DNA of 64,000 nucleotides from Margaritifera margaritifera (taxonomy: Eukaryota; Mollusca; Bivalvia; Unionida; Margaritiferidae): contig JAQPZY010001561.1 of assembly GCA_029931535.1 (NCBI GenBank), positions 1,947,001-2,011,000 of the forward strand, in the 5' to 3' direction. The notes beneath the pieces were generated by a model. The model was not told where the DNA came from. It worked only from the letters and a program-made list of their open reading frames with translations, and searched no databases. This document shows positions 35,300 to 48,282 of this stretch, piece after piece. Within the stretch, counting starts at the first letter, position 1, and every line of letters starts with the position of its first letter. The translations under genes and the position numbers were made by a program.

Positions 35300-36262
35300 T
35301 TTGAAGTCATGTAGAAAGGAAGAAATAGGAGGATTCATCCGGGTACTCACCTTCTTGTACCATCTGTATGCTCACTGGCCGTTCTGGTCTAGGTGATCTA
35401 ATAGTCAACAAGAGGTCTTGTGCAGCAGGATATTGCAGTATTTCAACTGTCAGAGAGGACAACAGGTCACCATATGGCTTGTAGATATGTATGACAATCT
35501 TTACCAGGGTGCGATCATCTACTGTCGCGGAAAGTCTCGATACTGGCCTCAAGTAGTTGGTACCTAGTTTAACACCGGGAATAATGCTCATCCAATAAAA
35601 GGTATTAGGACCATACTAGGTCATGAGATGGTGAACAACGTTATCTGCTACATATTGGATGAAATGTTCATGGACTGCCCCCGGGTATATATGTGCCTTG
35701 GGATACAGCAGCACTTACCTTAAACTTCTGTAATTCGGAGTACGACGAGCTCAATCCAAGGTAATGGAGAGTAATTACGAGGCATTTGGATGCAATGTGT
35801 TGAAGCATCTGTACTTTTTGTCTGAACTGGAGAGATGAGATTAGAATTGAAGGATGGAATTATTGTATAAGTAGTCTGCCCAACAGATGCAATCTTCTCG
35901 TCAGCATCATGCTCAGGAACTTACGCTCTACTGGCCGAAAAGAAATTCCAGTGATCCAAGACAAGTTCGTTTCTTATTTGTAACTGATATTCTTGAGAAA
36001 CTCCAACGTACCAAATGTTTGAGATAAGATGTTCAGAAGACACATGCAGGAACAGTAGAAATCTCTTTATCATGGCCTTTGACCTTGAGCCTGTTATTAT
36101 GGATCGAATATCATTGATATTGTCTCCGCCAAAGTCAAGATATACCCCCATGCTAAGTCTGATTAAATCTATATGTAGTACGTTTTGGAAAGACAAAGTT
36201 ATTGAAGTGGTATCGTTCAATGTATTCTTCACATATATCCACATATTGGTTATATCATACAA
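35300..36262 (-). pseudogene. Decayed PIN-like, mobile-element-type protein, N-terminal half
   Basis: On the minus strand, LGLSSSYSELQKFKVSAAVS (about 35700-35765) is followed by a QYVADNV block (about 35636-35660) and a TFYWMSIIPGVKLGTN block (about 35550-35600). The family I recall has the order GFSSSYSEVQKFE, QYVADNVDHNIRTLDG, TFHGMGIIA. An intact 94-residue frame covers 35307-35591. Upstream, the 113-residue frame 35921-36262 is on the same strand but I cannot place it in the family. The gene is separated from its C-terminal half (33042-33934) by the mariner element. Confidence 0.5.
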
Positions 36263-37290
36263 ATCTAGTAATACCTGTGTATCATATTAGACTTACAAGC
36301 CAATATATATTAAAATGTAGGTCAAGACCTTTGACCTTAAAATCAATACAGTGCTGACTATCAACTATTGGAATGCAACTAAATACAAACTTTTGAAAAA
36401 TTCACTTGTATGTGTACGGGTCAATGTATTCATAAGCTTAGTGAAATACATAAATTTAAGAAATGACCTTTACCTTTAGGTATGATTTTCAAATTTTTCA
36501 CAAATTTCGGATTTGTTGGTGGTAAGATCTGCAGCGTTTTCATTCATAACCAGTGAAATATTGCAAAAAGTGTTTGAATGAAAAACCCCACGTCAGTGGC
36601 ACCATTTACGCAAGAGTCATAGTAATAACAATGGTTTCGAGATGGCTATGGCGCCATGCTGGAGGTCACATGAGCAACATATTCTTTAGAACGATCTACA
36701 TATTGAATTGGACGAACTAGATATCTTATGCAGTCTTTTAGTTAAAAACCCATGTTTATAAGACCATTCGTTCAGGAAAAGGTAGCAATAACATGATGTT
36801 CAAGATGTCCGCCATTGTGGCTATATTGGATGTCAGATCGGTAACATATTTTTTTAGTGAAATTGTCATCTCAAAACGACCATCCGCTGAGGACGAATAG
36901 GGATAAGAGGTTTCAGGAAGGCCACCGTAGCAGCCATATTGATTGTTCGAGGACATATCCGAAGGGCACCGTTTTAATCTGGGACCAGCTGGACACCATA
37001 CTACGTCTTTTAGCAAAAACACCATGTAAATATGAACATCCAATCAGGACAAACAGCTGTACCAATATTTTCAAGCTGGGCGCAATGGCAACTATTTTGA
37101 ACGCCCGAAGGGCACCATTTATATTTAAAACTAAATCGACTTTGGGATAAATTGGTTTATAAAGTTTCATGGCAATCCTTCCAGTAGTTTAGTTTGTTTT
37201 GTGCTAGGAAACAAAGGACACCACACAACGGACGATGGACGAAATGCTATTGCATAAGCTCTTCTGGTCTATGACCAGTAGACCTAAACG
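36263..37290. repeat. Dispersed molluscan-type noncoding repeats
   Basis: Contains GACCTTTGACCTTAAAAT (about 36328), several degenerate 'caagatg.ccgccattgtgg' blocks (about 36800, 36920, 37080) and, at the right end, CGGACGATGGACGAAATGCT followed by CATAAGCTCTTCTGGTCTAT. The last part resembles the GGACGG...CATAAGCTC hairpin tail I associate with mollusc repeats. Not coding. Confidence 0.45.
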
Positions 37291-38242
37291 TGTAGGGTGG
37301 AGCTCTGAATAGTTTCCGAATTGGGAACTCCGAGTCAAAAGTCGATGCCACTGAGACATAACCCAGGGGACCCATTCAAATTCACATCTGACATGTGTAG
37401 ATATTTAGGTCTGAAATCACGCCCGCACACACACACACACACACACACACAAACCTATTCTTAGAATTGATAGCCTGATCAAATTTGGCAGTTATTTCAA
37501 ATATACGTCAAAACAAGCCCTACCCACTATCCCTGTTCCCAAAGTTGCTAAATCAAACTCGTGTAAGTATTATGCACATTTTGCAGACCGACCACAAGGT
37601 TTGAAGTCGCTATCTTGAACACTGCCGGAGAAGTTGCGTTACCTTACTCACACAAGCACGCATGCACGTCCGAACATAAAGGGTCATATAATCCCCGCTT
37701 TCTCTTCGAGAATTACGTACACGATCAGTCGTGAATGCATGCAAACATACGTACATACATACATGTATAGATATACTGGATACTGTGATAAAAAGATTGC
37801 AATTTAGAAGCAAACTACTAACCATCAATCACACTTGATTACATTATATGATCTATACCGTCACGTGACATCCAATATGTTTACGAGTCAGGAGTTTGTG
37901 AAAAGTTAAAAAAAACTTGCATGAATCCAAGCTACTTCTGTTTTGGTTTCCTTATTTTTTTATTATTATTTTTTTAAGCAAGGGTTTACATTTATTTTTA
38001 TTTATTTTACAAATTTATGTCTGGTTATTAATCGTACAATTATTAAACACAAAATAATTGTATTCTTCCAGAATAAAAAAGTGAAGGATTGTTCTGTGTA
38101 CAGATAATTAATTAGATAGTTACCATTGTTCTGCAAACTGGGGACAAACAAAACGATTAAAATATTTCAGTGATGATGTTGTTTAACGTATTACTAAAAA
38201 ACTTATAGTAGCATAACATAGGAAATGAGGAAAATAGTTTGA
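37291..38242. other. No gene; (CA)n microsatellite
   Basis: A (CA)12 run lies at 37429-37452. The remainder is AT-rich with no recognisable feature. Confidence 0.55.
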
Positions 38243-38372
38243 CAAATCACCAAATGCAAGTACTGTGACAAATGACCAAGTGCAAGTACCGTAGCAAATG
38301 ACTAAACGAAAGTACTGTAACAAATGACCAAATAAAAGTACTGTAACAAATTACCAAATGCAAGTAGTGTGA
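38243..38372. repeat. 26-bp minisatellite, 5 copies
   Basis: The unit is close to CAAATGACCAAATGCAAGTA plus CTGTAA, with several substitutions between copies. Confidence 0.9.
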
Positions 38373-39764
38373 CAATATCTGAAGAGATGAGCTTGGGAAC
38401 TTCATATAGTATAGTTCTTCATGCGTCACTGCCACAAATCTTCGACGTATATTCTGAAATTTTGGTTCATCCATTCCCCATGGATTGAAGAAGAATCGAA
38501 GGTTTGGAAGACGCAAGCGTACACCCAATTACGTAGCTTATTTGTTTCGCATATGCAATTCCTTCAATCAGATTATGATGTCTAAAGTACAATGATGATG
38601 TCTTCAAGGATTTTTCTATAAACCTTTGATTACATCGTTTGTAAAAGACGACCTTTCAAACAATCAATACGTTGTTGAAAGTAGGCACTCTCTAGTTCAC
38701 TGGAACTAATGATGTAGAAAGAACGTGGGACAATGTAACCGTGATTTTCAATATATTTTCAACTTTTACAATTAGTCATTTTCACGCTCTGCACTAATCA
38801 GGTTCCGGTTATTCTTTGCACACTACATCAAGTACAAAAAGCCATCGAAAAAGAATGGTGGCATTAACAATAACAATGACAGTGAGATGCTAGTTTGTTG
38901 ACTGTTTTGTTCACTGATTGATTGATTGGAATGGCAAACACACATATACAGGTAGATACCAACCAACCTACATACATACATGCATGCCTGCATACGTACG
39001 TACATACATACAAACGTACATGTATACATGAATAAAGTGAGTGAGTGATAGAACAATTTCAAGTTGTGTATCCTTTTTGTGAAAATATACACGAATGGGC
39101 CACCAATATCACTTTAAGATATCATTTCATATATCAAGGAATGCAAGCTGCTCTTTATACGGGATACATTTTGTGTTCGTAATCATTATTATAAATCGGC
39201 CTTGACTAATAAAGAAAAAAAAATATTGAATCAAGATCTATCTACTTGGTGCCCTTTCTGCATAGCCAAAAAATATGATTATTTGCTGTGATGATTATTG
39301 GATATAAGTTATCGAAAATAAGACACATATCCATTTACAAACTATTTTGAGTGAGACTGTGTCATACAATTGTTATGCATCATATCCAACTTAACACAAA
39401 TATAGACGGGATCAATTTAAAGTCTACTTCGACCAATTTATCCATTATAACGCTATCTCGCATGTAAAGTATATCTTATCCATTATAACGCTATCTCGCA
39501 CGTAAAGTTTATCTTATCCGGCCAATTTTAAACCCTATTCATAGTCATGTTGTTAGGCGGATCAGTAAACAAACAAAATGGTGAACGTGGTGTGTACAAG
39601 CTTACTTTAAATACGAGTTTTACGGAGACGTGTTTTACGTTCCCAAGTTCAATGTCTATTGTCTGAATGTTTTGAGAACTGAAATATATGATTCATGTAT
39701 CATTGTATATACTGCTTTTCAAGGAAGAAGTTAAAACAAAAGAAGATGGGATTAACGTAAACTT
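38373..39764. other. No gene; diverged outliers of the 39-bp repeat
   Basis: At about 39440-39530 two copies of ATCCATTATAACGCTATCTC GCA recur 44 bp apart and resemble the core of the 39-bp array that starts at 39765. Nothing else is recognised. Confidence 0.5.
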
Positions 39765-40155
39765 GACTTCGACCACTTGATCAATAATAACGCGGTCTCG
39801 CACGACTTGGACCACTTGATCAATAATAACGCGATCTCGCACGACTTGGACAACTTGATCAATAATAACGCTGTCTCGCACGACTTGGACCACTTGATCA
39901 ATAATAACGCGATCTCGCACGACTTGGACAACTTGATCAATAATAACGCGGTCTCGCACGACTTGGACCACTTGATCAAGTATATAGCGATCTCGCACGA
40001 CTTGGACCACTTGATCAAATAATAACGCACTCTCGCACGACTTGGACCACTTGATCAATAATAACGCGCTCTCGCACGACTTGGACCACTTGATCAATAA
40101 CATCGCGGTCTCCCACGACTTGGACCACTTGATAAATAATAACGCGGTCTCGCAC
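39765..40155. repeat. 39-bp minisatellite, about 10 copies
   Basis: The unit contains CCACTTGATCAATAATAACG then CGGTCTCGCACGACTTGGA. The unit length is a multiple of three, so frames stay open on both strands (INNNAVSHDLDHL on plus, LIKWSKSCETALL on minus). Confidence 0.95.
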
Positions 40156-40717
40156 TCGTAAAATACATTTTGTCCAGCGCAGTCCCAGCCCTTTTCATAC
40201 CTGTGTTATACAGTCATAAGTAATACATACTCCCGATAAAATTTAGTTTAATTTTAATCCTGGACACTACCTATTAAGCGAGTATGACTATTTAAATAAA
40301 GACCATATGAAAACATTGGCAGGCATACTCCTCTGCTCTGGGCACTCTTTTGCTATGCATACCAGTAAATATTGATTAAAGACCAATCAATATATTAGCT
40401 GGAATTCTAAGGAACTTAGAGAGCAATTTGAATTTGCTTCTATCATTTCTTCTAGTTTATATGAAAGGCAAAACGTTCTGGTAGCAGTTCTGGAACGATA
40501 TGAAAGAAGATTAATGTTATGTATCAGCTCCATATAAAGAAATAATTGTGGAGTTCATCTGAATATAAACGTAATGTCCTATATATTACATAGTATATCG
40601 TCCCTGTGGATCAACCCGTCCGAGTTTAGGTCAAAGGATAGCTTATTGGTTATTTGCAAAAATCGCCAATGCCTCTGAATGAGTAAAGACACATTATGAT
40701 TTCGACTGAACATTAGT
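40156..40717. other. No gene recognised
   Basis: AT-rich spacer; nothing recognisable. Confidence 0.5.
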
Positions 40718-40725
40718 GTTTAGAG

Positions 40726-40904
40726 CAGCGGTTCCCAACTTCAGCTGGCGAGCCCAATAAGGGTCGCGGGGGGGGGGGGGGGGGGAAGGTCCACCGCTGG
40801 ATCGCAAATGGTCATCAGAAGAAATCATATAATAAGCCTGAGGGTCGGGAGGTCCTGCTGGTGGCCAATTTACGGTCGCTGCAAAAAAAGGTTGGGAACA
40901 ACTG
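40726..40904. mobile_element. hAT-type MITE, 179 bp
   Basis: The left end is CAGCGGTTCCCAACTT; the reverse complement of the right end is CAGTTGTTCCCAACCT. These are the CAGNGGTTCYCAACC-type termini of hAT elements. It is flanked by 8-bp repeats GTTTAGAG (40718-40725) and GTTTTGAG (40905-40912), one mismatch, the hAT duplication size. It contains a run of about 20 G (about 40767-40786) and a degraded subterminal GGGTCGCGG. No transposase. Confidence 0.85.
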
Positions 40905-40912
40905 GTTTTGAG

Positions 40913-41526
40913 GTTAAGCAGATCGACACACGAAGCCTTATTGTCAAGCATCTGCATGTAAAATCAAGCAATCTGCAGTACGAGATTGCCTTCCATTAAA
41001 TGCTCTTATCTCCCGGATACAAAATTCATCCGTCGCGACTCCATCGACTCTGTCTTTCTACATACAATTTCTTTATACTCCATGTCATTTTTAACCTGGT
41101 ATTCTGCTTAAACTGCTTTCAATTTCACATTCTGTAGCTATATATGTATGATCATTTTTACATAGATACACAAATAGCTTGATTGAATGAATGACAGACT
41201 TTTAGACTGGTTGACTGGATTGATTGTTTGACTGATGAATTGATCGACAGATTGATCACTAGATCTATTTTAAAACCTGCTTACTTTGACCATCGATTAT
41301 AACGTGACAGATTTTCATCGATCTGTGAATCATCGTTGTACTAGATATATCAGTTTCCAATTAGCTGACATCTGTTTATAGTGAATACACTAAGTTAAAT
41401 TTTAACTGTTCATCTTTACAGGTTTCCTATATATCTGAGTTAGCAGAAAATTCTAGATATAGAGAGATGGATATATAATGGATGGATGACAGAATAAATA
41501 CTGTACCTGTAAGCGATAGAGAGTAT
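40913..41526. other. No gene recognised
   Basis: AT-rich sequence; a GATTGA/ACTGAT-rich patch near 41180-41260. No feature. Confidence 0.5.
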
Positions 41527-41645
41527 ATTTGCTTGAAACGAGTGGATAACAGATATATTTCATCGAGTGGGGTGAAAGTACTTAAGTTATTCATCCACGA
41601 GATGAAATGTATCCGCTATTCACTCGGAGCAAGCAAATTTTCTTT
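41527..41645. repeat. Foldback element (imperfect inverted repeat)
   Basis: The left arm begins ATTTGCTTGAAACGAGTGGA and the reverse complement of the right arm begins ATTTGCTTGCTCCGAGTGAA. Similarity extends about 45 bp to a TTTCATC..GTGG segment on each side, leaving a short loop. It looks like a small hairpin MITE. Confidence 0.6.
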
Positions 41646-41860
41646 TCTTGTCATACTCAAACGTATTGGCTAGCATATGAATAGCAGACTGAAGTAACAG
41701 ATTTTTTGCTGTATCCAGCGCGATAATGTCAGCAGTTAACCGTTTATGTTATGCTGTATTTTGTATATATTCGCACAGAAAATATCAGAAGAAAAATTAT
41801 TTTCCTTCTAAATTCAAAGTAAAACAATACATACAAATTGAAGAAAACTTATATGGACAC

Positions 41861-41936
41861 GGTTGGATTTGAACTCGAATCGTCTCCATGCAAGGCGGCC
41901 ATATTTACCACTAGACCACGCAAGCGTCTAAAGATA
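41861..41936 (-). other. tRNA-like sequence (pseudogene or SINE head)
   Basis: On the minus strand, TGGTCTAGTGGTAAATATGG provides an A-box and D-arm and GAGTTCAAATCC a good B-box at tRNA spacing, with TGC in the anticodon-loop position. The anticodon and T stems do not pair well, so a working tRNA is unlikely. Confidence 0.5.
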
Positions 41937-42271
41937 GCTCCAAACGTCTTGGTCATAATGTTATCGATGCGGCAAAAATTATATCTCGTATTTCACTCCA
42001 GCGAATTATCAAAAGTATTTCTCTTGGAAAATCCAGTAATTAACGGCCTAGCATAAAATAAAGTGTTATAATTGGCAGTTTGCGCTAGGTACCTTGGATG
42101 TCTAACACTTATTAACCTAACCTATTTGACCTATCTGCAACCCTACTTTTATCAGATTGTTTAAGTTTGGTTCACAAACTTGAATCTAAGCCAGTCAAGA
42201 TTGTTTATATCGACACAATGATATTACTGCAAATTGATTATTAGACAAATGTATTAACAATGGACCGTAAA

Positions 42272-42346
<75 letters not shown>

Positions 42347-44604
42347 GTTCTTTCCTAATGAAGTCACAATAACGAATTAACAAATAGAACATAACAAATG
42401 TCGGCATAAGTGTCACCAATACGATATTAAACTTTCAAACAATTAAGTGCTCTCGCTTAATTTGAAATATTATAATAGTCACACTCTACGGTGAAACGAA
42501 TCATTTTTAAAAGCAAACACATCTGTCAATTGATCTTTTCCTTTGACAAATATTAGACATGTGATATTGAAAGAAAAATAACACGCCCTGTCATAAATAG
42601 TACAGGTGACGTACGAATGACAAGACAAATTAGGTGTAATTTCACCGGACTAAAATTGTGAATGATCATCTTACCTTTAATTTACTTTCATGGGGCTTTT
42701 AGACACAGAATGTTGAACGCTTAAATTGTTGGGTTTTTTTTCATCTAAGGTTAAATGTCCTAGGGTATTCATGTCTAAGTTTGCTAAATCGATATATGTT
42801 TTCTTTCCTGAAAGATAAGGCTTTTCCAACATTAATATTTCACGCACGGAGCTTTCAAAGTTTAAAATCTGATAAATACAACGAAAATGACAGTCCTCGT
42901 TAAGGAAAATATCAAATTTGTAATATTTTTTATATTATTACATTATATCACAGGCCTTATAATACTGGAATGAAGCAGGATATTTTCTTATAATTTCAAG
43001 TTTCTTTTTTCTAATCCCGTTATGGATGGCTTGCAAAAATAAAAAAAATTCATTCTGTTTTCTTTTATACAAAAGACTATTTAATATTCGACTTCGATCA
43101 ATTAATAAAAACTAAATAATTTTTATTACTGACACAATTAATGACCTCGTGAAAATAATTGTAATCGTATGCACCTTTTCCTTCATTAATTTCGCTCTCT
43201 ATTTCCAATCCTGTTATATAATATCACTGATTGCAGCAAAACCGTACACACGTTGCTATGCACGTAAACCCTGCAATATGCTTTACTGACCTTTTTTATA
43301 TTCGAGTCAGAAAAGAGACGCCTAATACAAGAAAGTGTTGTATTTCCCCATTTCATTGAGACCCTTTTGATCAAAGTGACTGTATAAAAAAAGCAAGTCT
43401 GTAGATCGGGTTACAACTGATCCCATGTATATCATGTCCCATTTTTTTTCGACTTTTTAACCCAAGCGTATTTTGAAGAAAAAAAAAACATAAGGTACTG
43501 TCAAGATGTATTTGTGTCCATGTTGTATTTTTCATAAGTTTGTATATCAATCATGTCTGCCAACAAGTCATCTCCTGTGTCACTAATATAGACCCTTCTG
43601 TATGAAAATAATATATGTTAAGAGAAACGTTATGTGCTGCAAACACAGTCACATAATAGGCTCAGTCTACATTATGTCTTTGGTTGCTATGTCGCTACAA
43701 ACGCAGTTACACAAGAGACGCATATCGAATCGATGTTGAAAGAAAATGCGTGTTACATAGTAACAAACTGAGTCAATATCCCAATTTTTCGCAGCACATT
43801 TAAATTCCATCTTCACATATTTTGTGAATGATCCTCGGGTTTTCTTTTATTAAAAACGAAAGTAGAAAACGGGATTGTAAAAGAATATCAAGCTTCTACA
43901 CAGTTCCTAAAGTGGTATTAAAATTGCAGTGGCTCAAACTGTATGTTATACTTGATCCGTTTAAAACGTCATACAATAAACGGTTTCAAACTTTACAGAA
44001 TTCCTTCAATTTATTGATAGCTAGACCTACTTGAGCTCAATTGCGAACAATATGTTGTTAGTCATGAGTCATAATGTACTCGTTCGTACCTTTTATAATA
44101 CTCGATACGCAACTGTCAAAAATTTGCAAATCCACTACAAATTCAGTATCTGTCTTGTATGATAAACTAGCCAGCAACTGATAACTGATATTTTTCCCTG
44201 TTAACTCTGGACCCATATTCTTCCACTTTTAGCTCGTCTGGCTCGTAAATGGTTTTTTTTTTTTTTTTTTAGGTTTGTTCTTCCTGAAGACTCCTTACAG
44301 GAACTAAAGTTGTTCTTTCAATTTCAAAATCTTCTCACCTATTTTATTCCAGGTAGGAACATGTTACATGTGAATAAGGAGAATGAGTTTCCATGCATTC
44401 TATCAGTACTATAGTTATATACTTCTTGGCGTGATCTACTTATTTTTTGCGATGAGGTGGTGTTCATATCGCGCCATCTGTAGCAATGCAATATTTTTCT
44501 CTTCAAGCTTTAAATCCAGGATATAATATCCACTACGAGAAACAAAGATGCGAATGTATTTACCTTACAAAGGAAGGTGGTGAAGGTGATGATAATAATG
44601 TTCA
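41937..44604. other. No gene; (TA)n microsatellite
   Basis: A (TA)n run occupies 42275-42343. The rest is AT-rich with poly-A/T tracts (for example T18 near 44250-44268) and no recognisable protein. Confidence 0.5.
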
Positions 44605-44651
<47 letters not shown>

Positions 44652-44652
44652 A
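44605..44652. repeat. (AAT)n-(ATT)n palindromic microsatellite
   Basis: A run of AAT repeats switches directly into ATT repeats, giving a self-complementary stretch able to fold into a hairpin. Confidence 0.9.
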
Positions 44653-44734
44653 TTTGATGTCGCTAAAAGTGAGTGAGATAGAGCAAAATGATGGGATAGA
44701 AACTAACGCAAGTTGAGTCAATCTCCCTTTTCAA

Positions 44735-45015
44735 CAAGAGGTTTTCTTTGAAATAATTTGCAAAGTTTTCGCATCTGCAGCACCCACTGTCTCGCCAACA
44801 CATTGCATGGCAGAAATCTTGCACGTTAAAACGTATATGACGTGTTGCTGACACATATTAACCTTTGGTTGATATTGTGAATGACTCCTGATGATGAAAT
44901 CTTGAACGTAGTAGTCCTGGGCATTTGCATAAATCCATGTGTTTTTCCACAGTATATTGTACGAAGTGTTCAATTGGCCATGTATAGAAAAAACGTTCAC
45001 ACTGATTTGTACCAT
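44735..45015 (-). pseudogene. Possible Penelope-like GIY-YIG endonuclease fragment
   Basis: The 94-residue minus frame contains QQHVIYVLTCKISAMQCVGE followed by TV. Penelope-like elements end in a GIY-YIG nuclease whose start is typically vIYlitC..C...YVGeT, preceded by a Cys-containing segment. The spacing fits, but the second Cys is replaced by Ser/Ala, the Tyr by Cys, and the following Arg/His blocks are not visible. Other explanations are possible. Confidence 0.35.
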
Positions 45016-47510
45016 TAATTATATGCATATTAGCGGTGCTTTAGTGACATTTTCTGGTATTTGTGATAACTAGTTATTGATATTATTGTGTGTGTGACAT
45101 TTGAACGCTGGGTAAATTAGTTTTTATCGTCGTACAGTGTAGTCATTTGCAACGACAAGGGGTATTTTAGAAAGCAGGATATAAGGACGCGATTTAAGGT
45201 ATCGGACCACTATTGTTTTTATAGCCAGCGAACCAGTGTAATGGACCAGTCTTTCGGTGGGGAGGGGGGAATAATAGCGTACTAAATATTTTGAGATTCA
45301 CCCATTGGCTAGTAAAAGGTTTAATTTTCTTCCATTATACATTTCATAAACTTCAATTTGTGTTCTATATTTGACAACAAAATATTTACTTTTATTTTGA
45401 TATCCTGTGTTTAATTTCCTACTGGCAAAATAGCATACGGACTTTTGGTGCGAGGCTATGTTATTAGGTGCAGACCAGGGAGTCCTCTTGTTTAACAGCA
45501 CGAGGCTTAAAAGAATGCTGCGAAACACCTAATTTGTAATCCAAAAAAAATTCGAATTCTTATTAATGCAAACTATATATGATTTGTATGCCAATCTAAT
45601 TCATAAATTGTTTTTTAATTTTTTAATATATTGACATTAAGTTTTATGGGAATTGAATTGGTGATCCGATCCCTTAATGCAGCTGGTTGTCTACAAGGGC
45701 CACCAATTTGAATATCGATCTACGAACATGGCAAAGGTGATGTGCAACAAATTATAGAGAAATTAGCATGTTATTTATGTTTATTTGTCACTACTATATG
45801 GTAATTACATGAAATGTCATGTGCCCAACAATTATTACATGGGTCTGGACTGCTTGGGCTTGGTAATTATCATCCGATGCATAAATAAAGTACCTTTAAC
45901 AGCACATATGTTGTCATAGTATGGTAATTTCAGTGGAAAGAAACGATGGTAGCATCAGATATTAACAGACCCTGGATAGGTCACCACTGTACTCTCCCTC
46001 TTTCCGGAGCCTGGAATGGAACCTATGAGTACAAAGATGTGAAATTCGGTGTTACCGCTATATCATTCACATCTGACAATGTTTTCATATACATTCATAT
46101 CAGAGGCTCCTGTCACACACAAGTGAATGTAATTTGGCTAAGTACTCTAGAGTTACATTGGACACAACGGCCAGTTTTATTAATGTCTCAACATTTTTCT
46201 TTTAATGCTTAGTATATGCATATATGAAAATAAGATGGCAACTGCAATAGTTTCCAAATTATGAACTGGGGCCAATGATAGTTACAAGTTTAACTTGGTA
46301 TTATCAGAATTACTAACTGGATACATAGAATGAAAGTGGTCATCTCAGTTCAATTATTGACATAATGTGGCTTAAGGTGCAAGTCCCCACAAGGTCGGAT
46401 TGAAGACAGTGCACAATATTCGCTGCACATTGAAATTTGTGTATTCATGGTAATTGATGGCTCACTATCAACAATCCTGAAGCTTCTTGTTCCTTATATA
46501 TGGTTCGTGTATTTCTTACAAAACGTAAACGTGTTACACCTTCTCACAAATCCAGGCTCCTGTTCTTTTCCTTGAGTGTTTCAGCGTCAGTTAATGTCAT
46601 CACATATATTTTGTGTCTTTTGATAACTGATTTCCACATACTTTCTTTCAAAAAAGAAACATAAATAGAAAATATCAGACCTCACTCTTACATTCTGCAC
46701 ACAGTTTCCTTGAACCCATTCCAACGGCACCAGGAAAATGGTTACATATATAAGCTTAATACTGATTAATAAGTAAAGTATGGAAAACTAAATTACTGTT
46801 TGTGATCCAGAGGATTTAACCTGATAGATAGATAGACTGTTCATTTTGGGGATCATCATAATGTTTGAGACTCAAAATTATCTCATTATTATTATTACCA
46901 AAATACGTGTACAATTGTGTCATTGTGTTCATCATAAAATGCTACTTATGGCAAGTACAGGTCTCCATATTTTTTACTGTTAAGGCTGTTCAGGAATGAG
47001 AAAAATGTATTTTATTTGCAAATAATATGTGGAGAAAACCATTTTATGTTCAATTTCTCAAAGTTTTATACAAAGTCCACGTCTCCTTGCCACCAAATGG
47101 GTTATCATAAGAATTAGCGACATTTCTGTTCAATGCATAAAGACTCTATATTGCTGGGCATTGCATCAAAGTCTGTGGACAGAAAGGTATGAAACTTTTT
47201 TTATTATACGTTATTCGTTCACACACTCACTGCTAAATGTTACAGGATACCTAATTGGAGGAAATGGTACACCACAATTACCATAATTGTTAGCCATTTT
47301 CTTCACAATCAGAGTACCATCCCCCACCACCTGTACTGAATTATGCATTACCAATGATCGCTGCGTATTCTTCTCTCACATCTTCAAGTTTTATATAGAA
47401 CCTTTCATCCGACTGTTGTATGTTGGCTTCAGCGATGTAGTTACTTTTATTCATTACAACAACGCCGGATATCCTCCTTCTCCAGATATTATTTTGTTGT
47501 TGTTGTTGTT

Positions 47511-47545
<35 letters not shown>

Positions 47546-48216
47546 AAAAGTGTCCTTTTTCGTTGGTTTCATTATTATTTTTAGTTCGTGTTTGTGCGTG
47601 AAATGCTACGCCACTCTCAATAGCGTACAAGACAGCTTCTAGCCCTGCATCATTCCTAGAATAGAGAATATGGCTACTTTAGTATCAAAATCTGGGCGGT
47701 TCGATTTTGTTCCAATTTGAATTGTAAGCAATATCACTTAATGTTTATTTTAGTCTTGTTCTGAGCGCAAATTATTCGAAATATTATAATTTGAGACGAG
47801 TGTAGGTTTCGAGGCGAAGACAAAAATTAAGACCTTTAGAAAGAAGACTGATATTTGACGCCGACAGTTCTGCAATGGATAGGTTTTTTTACATTCATAT
47901 TATTTAGCTTTTGGAAAGCTGGTTTTCTGCGGAATGTTTAGCTTCTATTCCTTTTGTCATAATTAGACGAATCTAGAGAAAAGGCATTTATTTATCTGTT
48001 TTACGTGATCTCTTGAGAATTTAGTATTGTCCCCAGAGAAGACCTAGCTTTAGGTCGAACCGTAAAGAAACATTGTTATTTTCCCAGCGCTTTTCCAATT
48101 GTGTAATTACATACTATTTGTACTGTAGGCTAGCATTCTCGTTTTGTTTCTTTGGAACTTCTTGGGAATCCTGCGCCTGACAAAACCAAGATTGCTGGCA
48201 ATATCGGTGTTTTTGA
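45016..48216. other. No gene; (GTT)n(GT)n microsatellite
   Basis: A GTT run then GT run lies at about 47490-47543. Open frames at 45946-46212 and 47029-47286 show no family resemblance and may be chance. Confidence 0.5.
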
Positions 48217-48217
48217 A

Positions 48218-48281
<64 letters not shown>
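48217..48281. repeat. (TA)n microsatellite
   Basis: About 65 bp of TA with one interruption. Confidence 0.95.

Positions 48282-48282
<1 letters not shown>

Noticed and set aside
39693..40103. 136-codon minus-strand frame and 81-codon plus-strand frame
   Set aside because: Both are translations of the 39-bp minisatellite.
41861..41936. Functional tRNA gene
   Set aside because: A- and B-boxes are good but the T and anticodon stems do not pair; better a tRNA pseudogene or SINE head.
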